64,000 nucleotides of DNA. It comes from Mallotus nudiflorus. Lineage: Eukaryota; Streptophyta; Magnoliopsida; Malpighiales; Euphorbiaceae. The notes under the pieces were generated by a model that did no database searches, was not told the DNA's origin, and saw nothing but the letters and a program-made list of their open reading frames with translations. Both the position numbers and the translations under genes were made by a program. This document shows, piece by piece, positions 56,584 through 64,000 of this stretch. Each line of letters opens with the position of its first letter. The stretch's first letter is position 1. Where the stretch lies: the NCBI GenBank assembly GCA_947683625.1, contig CANTUR010000920.1, positions 248,001 to 312,000 on the forward strand. The letters run 5' to 3'.

Positions 56584-57389
56584 GCATATTAATCTAATTT
56601 CATGCTTTTAAGTCCCATCATTCAACAAAAATAAAATAAGTAATAATTTACAACCATACATTCAAAATCAAATAGGGGGAACAGATTAAGGATTACAATG
56701 TTTTTTATTATACAAAAAAAAAATAGAATAAACATAAAGTAAACCAAAATAAATCAAAAATAAACAGAAGTAAAAATAATAATAAGCACACAAACATTTA
56801 ATTAAGTCAGATAATAAAATAACTGTATAAAAAAGATTGAAAATATAGAAATATGAAAATATACAAATAAAAATAAAAATGATATAGCGAGCCATGAGAG
56901 GGGTTGCCCCTAGCCATGGGGCGTCCCCTTATGGCTAAGAGGTGATGAAAAATGGGCTCAAATGGGCTTTAATTGAAATAGTGATAAATATAATAATAAA
57001 ATATGTAAAAACCATACAAATCCAACCAAGATTCATATAAAAATTTGATTAATATACTAAATTTTAACCAACAAAATATACAGAAATACTCCTGTCATTC
57101 TACCGGTGAAGTGGCTGAAAAATGAACAAATTCGGAGTACAAAAATCTAATTATATGAATAGTAATTTTTGAAATAGCAAAAATACATACAGTAATATGA
57201 CATTGAACTAAAACCAAATAAAATTTTGAGTAACACACCAAATGGAAGCAAACAAAATATATAGTCATGTTCGTGTCACTCTTCTGATGAAATGACTGAA
57301 AGGAAAAAAAAATTTTGAGCACAAAATTTTTTTTCTTATGAATAGTGATATTGGTAATAGCAAAATAGAGAAATGTGATCTGTTAAAGT

Positions 57390-57449
57390 GGCGATCGCCT
57401 CTGTTATGAGGCGATCGCCTTATGCAGAGACAATCGAAGAGGCGATCGC
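57390..57449. repeat. GCGATCGC palindrome cluster
   Basis: Three GCGATCGC octamers (57391, 57411, 57442). The first two form a perfect 12-bp inverted repeat around TGTTAT (57390-57401 and 57408-57419). Lies inside L2. Confidence 0.95.
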
Positions 57450-59827
57450 ATGACCAGCAAATGCAGACGACTCTCACAGGCAATAAACTTAGTTTTTAAA
57501 TAATCAATAACTAATGTAAATAAATAAAACTTACAATGAAACAAGAATTTTTCTCAAAATAATTGACCCTTAGAGGTATGGACTAGATTTTTGCACACCC
57601 GAATGCAAGGTTTTTCCCTTCTTCTTCTCAAGGATTGACTTTGAAGCTTAATCCCTCCTTTCTTCCCTAAAAATCTTCCTTTTTTTCCAGAACCTCTTTT
57701 TTTTCTTATTTCAGAGCTTGCACTTTCTTCTCCCTCTCTAAACCTCTAAGATTTTTTTTTTCTCCCTTTGTCAACCCTTAGCTTTTTTTCTTTTTCCTGT
57801 GAACCCTCCTCCTCTGCTTATCCCTCTCTTTTCATTTTATATTTCCCAAACTTAATCCCTACCCCTACTCTCTTCATTATTACCATCCTTTTTTAGCCCA
57901 CAACTTTTCCTCAAAAACCAACTATTCTTGTTGTAATTATAGAGCAAGAACAAGTGGGGGCCCACCAACTTGTTGTTCTTGATAAACGTCATTTAATGCA
58001 ACAACAAGTGGCCTGGTGAAGAGGTGACGCCTTTTCACCCAACTGCCAAAGAGGCGAGGTTTGGGCCATTTGGGCCAAAGAGTTATGGGTTTAGAGTTAT
58101 GTTTGTATGGGTTTAGTTTTTTTGGGCTTAGGCTCTGAGGTCCATTCTCAAAAAGATTTCGAGCTTCACTTGCATTTGAGTTTTAAGTTTTCTCATCATC
58201 AGGCTTGATAACATGCCGATCAAACCGAGCATCCCTAATTCGTTCTCTAACACGGGCCGACCGAATCAGATGTCTACAGTAAATCTACATATTTTAATTT
58301 ACATGCAACCCTAAAGACTAATGAGCCTAATGCCAAATTAATTTTAATTAAGTAAATCTAGGTCTACTTATTTTAATTATAAAATGGGTCTAAATCTACA
58401 AATTATGAAATATTTAAATTAGTTGGTCTAATTCTACATGTTTTAATTCTAAAGTGATCTTAAATCTATAAGTTATGGAAAAGGCTTTAATTTAATAGGC
58501 TAAGTCTAAATTAATTTTAATTAACCTAGGTTAGCATATATTTAATTAACTAAATGGACCTAATTTATTTCTAACTTAATTTCTAATTAGTTATGGGCCT
58601 AAAATGTATTTTAATTAATTAAAATCTATTCCTAATTAATTAATAACTTATTCAATGAAATGGGCAAAAAAAAGAACTACTTAAACCTAAAATTATTTAA
58701 ATGAGTTAGAGCTTAACTTGGGCTTAGGGCCCACAACATATAAAATAAATAAACAAGTCCAAAAAAATAAAAAGATATCAAAACAATCAAATAAAAGACC
58801 AAACAACCAATCAAACTTATTTCTTCTAAAAAAAACCTAATTTAATTAAAGTGACCTCAATTAATAAATTATTAAATGATAAAATAATTAACAAGTAACC
58901 CTAATTCTATCCACTTAAATCTAATTCAATTTTAATTAAACAAACCCTAATTAAATATAACCATTAATTTTAATTAATTACCCAATTAAAACCCTAATTT
59001 TACTACCCAATTAATCAAAATAAACATACAATCACACACACAAAATTTCATTATTCCCATTATTGGGGCTATTACAATTATCTACTAAAAATAATAAGAA
59101 AATAAAAATTAATACAATCCCAAAAAAACTAAACGCAAAACAAAACAATAAAATAAATAAATAACCCTAGAAACTATATTTTTCTAAAAAATTCAATCCA
59201 TGGCATTTCATGGATCTTCATGAATTTTGTTCTCTAAGTGAACTCATCATGTAACCCTTTCCATAATCACCAACACAAATAAAAAAAAAATATTGATTAG
59301 TGAATAAACAAAATAACAATAAAAATTAAATAAAGTTAAAATTTACTGGAACCAAAATAATAAAATAAAAAAAAACAAAAGAAAATAAGAGAGGAGATTG
59401 TATGAATGCAGTATTGATTTGCCTCTCGAATCACCGTTTTTTTTAAATATCTTCAATACTTGTTGTTCTCCTTTCAAAAGCCTCCTGCTTCTTGCTCAAA
59501 GAACAAATAATTCCCAAGAAATTTTTTTTTTGAACACTGCATAAGAAGAAAAAGTGAAAGCCTCCAAAAAAAATCTAAGAAAAGAAAAAGGTCCCTCTAA
59601 GAGAGTTTGAGCTGGGTTTATATAGAAAACCCTAGCTCAAAGACGTATCATACTGTGATTTCCTCTCTTCACAGTGATAGAGTTTTGATTTTAAAAGGAC
59701 TTTTGATTTCTTGAAAAATTTAGATAAATCCTAGAAAAGAGATTTATCAAATTATTTGATTAATCAAAATTCAGAAAATAAAATTTTTTGTTTATTGGAA
59801 AATTAAAAAAAAAAGATAGAAAACGTT

Positions 59828-59959
59828 TAATTCCAACCGGGATTACATAATTCCGATCGGAATTACACAATTCCAATCAGAATTACATAATTCCAATCGG
59901 TTTTATATAATTTTGATCGAAATTATATAGCTCCGATCTTTTTTACAAAATTTCGATCT
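59828..59959. repeat. 20-bp palindromic tandem repeat, about 6.5 copies
   Basis: Units of TAATTCC(G/A)ATC(G/A)GAATTACA type. The second unit contains the perfect 16-bp palindrome AATTCCGATCGGAATT. Lies in L1. Confidence 0.93.
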
Positions 59960-60190
59960 TTTTTTCTTTTAATTACAAAAAGATCCCTGAAAAAATTTAC
60001 ATTTTTCAATTAAGTCCTTAAAGAAAACATCACAATTAAGTCCTTAAAAAAATAATTAAACTCTTTTTGAAAATTCATTTAGGTTTTTGAGGTTTCAAAC
60101 TTCAAATGTTGAATATCTATTTATAATATTTTCATCATTGGAGTCCTTTGTCGTATCCACACTCAACTATCCTAAAATTGGGTGCTTACA

Positions 60191-61310
60191 CCAAGCTAGT
60201 TCCAACTTCTCTTAATCCAAAGTTCACTACCATATTTGTGGCTTCCATAACTATACTGTTGACCAATGTCACAAAAGATATCACTCTAAGCAACCACCAC
60301 ACTATGGTAATCCTTCCTCTTCCACAGCAAGGTATAAATCTCAAGCTAACATTGTTTCGGCTTCTCTTTTTTCCTTAGCCTCTGCTCTGCCTTAGTATGC
60401 CAACACCGGTGCTTCTCATCATATAGTGCCTGATATTTTGGGACTCTTTATCAATAATGACTACCATGGTCAGGATCAGCTCCATGTCACCAATAGGCAA
60501 GGTTTGCCAATTCTTTACACTAGTTCTTTTACTATTTCTTCTTCCCACTGTTCTCTTAATGTTAATGATATTTTACATGTTCCTAAAATCATAAAACCTC
60601 TCTTATCAATTAATAAATTCACTAATGATAATGATTATTTCTTTGAATTTTACCTTTCCTATTTTCTTGTTAAGGATCTAACAACACAAGGAATACTACT
60701 TAGAGGAGAGAGTAGAGCTTGATTGTATCAATTACCAAGACCTTTTTCATTTTAAGCAAATTCTATCTCCACTATTGTTAAGTTCGAAGATTGGCATTCA
60801 TGGTTTGGTCATGCAAATATTCAGATCATTAATAAAATTGTTTCTGATTTTCATTTACCATATTCCTCTAAGTTTTAAAATTTTATTTGTTCTTCTTGAC
60901 TTAAAGGAAAAAAATTTCTAAATTTTCCTTACCATGTGTTGAACATCATAGCAGCTCCCCTTCTGAATTAGTGCATTCAGACATATGGGGACCTGCCCCT
61001 TGTTTATCTTCCAATGGTCATCATTTTTTTCTTTTATTCATTAATGATTATACCCATTTCACATGGTATTTCCTTCCCAAAAATTATAGAGAATTAATTC
61101 ATGTCTTTAAGATATTTCAAAAGCAAGTGGAAACACAATTTAATTTTAAAATTACGAGTATTCAATCCAATTGATGTGGTGAGTATCGCACATTAAACAC
61201 ATATTTTAAATCTCAAGGTATTATTAATCGAATTGCCTATCCTCACATTCATGAACAAAATGGAGTGGTTGAGCATAAAATTCTTCATATTGTCGACATA
61301 TAATTACCAT
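60191..61310 (+). pseudogene. copia gag 3' part, protease and integrase remnant
   Basis: It resumes after the LTR nest with a gag zinc-knuckle remnant (HICGFHNYTVDQCHKRYH near 60228-60290). Then comes protease/linker with YANTGASHHIVPD (60396-60435), the integrase N-terminal remnant (WHSWFGHANIQIINKI) and HSDIWGPAPCLSSNGHHFF (60971-61174). Last is the third catalytic block (HEQNGVVEHK) near 61250. It then stops abruptly near 61300; RT, RNase H and the 3' LTR are missing. Confidence 0.87.
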
Positions 61311-61930
61311 GTGTCCTACATGTTTTTCTCATGGTAATGGGCGAGTCTTTGACTTTGAGGATGTATTCATAGTAGCTCATAGCCATGTAGTTCTTTTGCT
61401 TCAACAATCAACTGCCTGCTACTAGATGGAAACTTCCATGTCCCTCCAATAGCACAAATGCAATTTGCATTTTATTAGAGCAAAAAAAATTAATTAAAAT
61501 TTTTTAAAATTTTTAAATTAATTAATTTTTATATTGTTACATTTGAAGGGTAAGATAGAATCGTCCCTAACTCAACTCTTGGCAGGTCCGAATAGTCGTC
61601 AGCACTCCCAATCTACTCCCTGCACTAATTTTCTAGAACTACGCCTACCAGATAAGCCCTCCACCTGATCATTTTTGTCATAATTAATTAATTTTGGCCA
61701 ACTTTTTAAATTATATATAGCACAACTAGCTGACTAGCTGTTGTGTTCATTAATTGGAAACATTCACATTAATAAATACTAGCACTCAGGCCAATTAAAG
61801 GAACTATGTATCGTAGTGCTATCAACCCAAGACAAAAGTTGTGACTTAAAGTTAGGTTTTGGATTTGAATTATAATAGGTAAAAAAAAAAACTCTTAAAC
61901 TTTTACAATAAGCGCATTTAGTACCATAAA
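61311..61930. other. AT-rich intergenic DNA
   Basis: No gene or RNA seen. Confidence 0.6.
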
Positions 61931-62844
61931 TTAAAAAAAGTATATTAAAATTTATAAATTTTTAAAAATAATTCAAATAAATTCTTTTTTAAATTTAAAT
62001 ATTTATTAATTAATATTTTATTTTAGAGTATAAAATTATTTTTAAAAACTAATTTATTCTTCAAAATTATTTATTTTGAATCATATGTCACTTATTTTCT
62101 TAGAAATAAATTTACATTAAAATTGATAAAATTTATTGAAAAGTGTAAGAAATATCATTAAACATTATTAAGCTGTATATTTTTCTTCTTAAAAAATAAT
62201 TATTATTTAAGAATTATTTTTATTTTTAAGAATAATTAAAATTGTCAAAAAAATTTAAATCAATTAATTTTTAATGATATTTTAATAATTAATATTCAAT
62301 TATTGATTAAGTATATAAAGTATCATTAAAAATATTATTGATTTAAATTATTCTAAGCTGTATATTTTTATTCTTAAAAGATAATAATTTTTAAGAATAT
62401 TTTTATTTTGAAGAATAAAAATATTTTTATTTATAAAAGTTATTATGAAATAGACTGCTTTTATGAATAAAAATATTTTTATTCATGAAAATTATTGTAA
62501 AATATATGCTTTGTGAATAAAAATATTTTTATTAATGAAAAAATAAAAATATTCTAAATAATAATTATTTTTTAAAAATAAACATATATAATTTAATAAT
62601 TTTTAATGATATTTCTTATACTTTTCAATAAATTTTGTCAATTTTATTGTAAATTTATTTTTAAGAAATAAGTGAAATATGCTTCAAAATAAATAATTTT
62701 TAAAAATAAATTAATTTTAAAAAATAATTTTACATTCAAATAAATTTTTAAAATAAAATTTTAATTAATAAATATTTTAAATTTAAAAAGGAGTCTATTT
62801 GAACCATTTTTAAAAGTTTATAGGAGTTGATGTACTTTTTTTAA
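61931..62844. mobile_element. Large foldback element (about 0.9 kb)
   Basis: The left arm starts TTAAAAAAAGTATATT at 61931. The right arm ends with its reverse complement GTACTTTTTTTAA at 62844. Blocks such as TTTAAATATTTATTAATTAA, TTGATAAAATTTATTGAAAAG and AAAAAATAATTATTATTTA recur in reverse order, giving arms of about 270-300 bp. No coding capacity; family undetermined. Confidence 0.72.
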
Positions 62845-64000
62845 AAAAAAAAAAAAAGAAAACCTAATTTGATGGGTCATTCCAATGGTAAAATTTTGAA
62901 AATTTGATAATAAATTATTGTATTAATTTGTAATCCTACTGAATCAAATCTAATTAATCAAAAATCTAAAAAGAAAAAAGGGAAAACCTCTTGTCTACCC
63001 AATGATCAGGTTGCTTAATTTTCTTTTGAATCATATGCATTAAACATTGAAGCAAAGATTGAAGTTGTCCTTTGAATGCACAGAAGGACGTTTGAATGTC
63101 CATGGAGGGTGCACATACAAATTTTGTGGACCATATTGCATTGATTTCTCCTAAAAGAATGAAATCCAACTTAATTTCCTTTAATTATTAATCAAGCAAT
63201 CCATGTTCATTCCCTAAAAGTTTTTGCACTAAAGGCATGAAGCTAAAAAAGATTGAGCTATTCCTAATTTAAATTTTTCATATGCTAGATTATCTTAATT
63301 TTATCTGAAATAAATGACGCGTAATTGAATCCAATTCCTTTTTTTTTTTTTTTTTTATCTATTCTGTTTTTAATTATAATTATATTTTTATGAAATGTCT
63401 TGTTTTTTCTTCTAAATTGAGCTTCTTCTTTTTTTTAAATGAACTGGTTCTTTTTTTATATTTTAAAGGTTATTAAATTTGGCTTTTTTATTTGAGTCCA
63501 ACACCAACCAAATGAAAAAAAAATCAGTATTTAGTTTTGGAAGATGAGAGCTTAATTGCATTACGGATGCATGGCCTTAGTATATATATATATATATATA
63601 ATTGCATAAATAATACATATCTTCCTTCAAAAAAAATAAGAATACATATCTTAAACATTTTACACTTAAATATAAAATAATTGACATATTAATTATATAA
63701 TACACAATTACTAATATATACGTATCACTTAAGTAATAATTTAGTATATAAATAATATATACCTGGAATTGGTAAACATTTTTCTTAATCTTATAGGTCA
63801 TTGAATTTTTATTTTGATTTTGCTTTTTGAAATTGAAAAAATGAGGCTCAATTCACGTGAACAATGAGTTACAAAAGTTCTTATATACAACTGTAACTGA
63901 TTAACTAATAAAAGAGTCTAATGCTACTGACTAACCAATGAAAAAATGGCACCCATACTTAAATTAGTTACAAGGGTTCTAATAATGTGCACAAAAAACT
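62845..64000. other. AT-rich intergenic DNA
   Basis: No supported gene. Contains poly-T near 63340-63357 and a TA run near 63581-63600. Confidence 0.6.

Larger units (their letters stand above)
52986..58278 (-). repeat. Middle solo LTR L2 (about 2.05 kb of its own sequence)
   Basis: On the minus strand it runs from TGTAGACATCTGATTCGG (58278) to CTCGCCGCCTACA (52986). Flanks CTAAA (52981-52985) and GTAAA (58279-58283) match at 4 of 5. It holds GC-rich palindromes (57390-57450) in otherwise AT-rich sequence and is itself split by L3. No coding sequence; ORFs here are spurious. Confidence 0.8.
52558..60190 (-). repeat. Outer solo LTR L1 of the nest (about 2.3 kb of its own sequence)
   Basis: On the minus strand it starts TGTAAGCACCC at 60190 and ends CCACCATTTACA at 52558. 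Flanks TCAAG (52553-52557) and CCAAG (60191-60195) match at 4 of 5. The copia gag sequence resumes exactly at the right flank. A TATA box TATATAAACC on the minus strand (about 59617-59626) supports the orientation. It carries a 20-bp palindromic tandem repeat. Near its end, GGCGACTCC resembles the terminus of L2, so the two belong to related families. Confidence 0.83.

Overview
This is plant nuclear DNA, probably from a eudicot. It is AT-rich and almost entirely built from transposable elements and integrated viral DNA. The only ordinary host gene I can support is a small secreted type-2 non-specific lipid transfer protein at 30501-30794 (+). I cannot name the species from the sequence alone.

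Layout. 1-7337 is a stack of LTR retroelements. A Ty3/gypsy chromovirus (Tekay-like) pol end with its 3' LTR (1-3935) lies inside a Ty1/copia 3' part (3936-4990), which in turn lies inside another long gypsy LTR (4991-7337). 7335-26188 holds three degenerate copies of one endogenous pararetrovirus (Caulimoviridae, Petuvirus/Florendovirus-like). Copy A (-, 7335-12988) and copy B (+, 12986-19418) are joined head to head through a near-perfect hairpin. Copy C (-, 19664-26188) is tail to tail with B. Copy B lacks the movement-protein region and carries a tandem TRIM retroelement (three LTRs, two internal domains) inside RNase H, with a perfect 5-bp target duplication. A copia 3' end (26189-26649) and a gypsy solo LTR (-, 26659-29668, TSD AGTAC) follow.

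The lipid-transfer-protein gene sits between AT microsatellites and AT-rich DNA. 32978-42381 is a full-length Tat-lineage Ty3/gypsy element (9.4 kb, 393-bp LTRs, TSD ATTAA). It has gag, protease, RT, two RNase H domains and integrase on +. A spliced-looking antisense ORF lies on - between pol and the 3' LTR, and a 4 x 107-bp minisatellite lies near the 3' LTR. 43255-47095 is an internally deleted copia element (-) with both LTRs.

47.1-51.6 kb is non-coding and contains an 805-bp MULE-like foldback element with a 9-bp TSD plus another inverted-repeat element. 51.6-61.3 kb is a copia relic whose gag was split by a three-level nest of solo LTRs (52558-60190 contains 52986-58278, which contains 53348-56583), each level flanked by a 4-of-5 matching duplication. 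The last 2.7 kb is AT-rich and contains a roughly 0.9-kb foldback element.

Almost every retroelement and viral reading frame is broken. Many stops are TAG/TAA where relatives have CAG/CAA, or TAG where they have TGG, which is what decay of methylated, silenced DNA would give. Nothing here suggests a mobile element or virus copy that is still intact.
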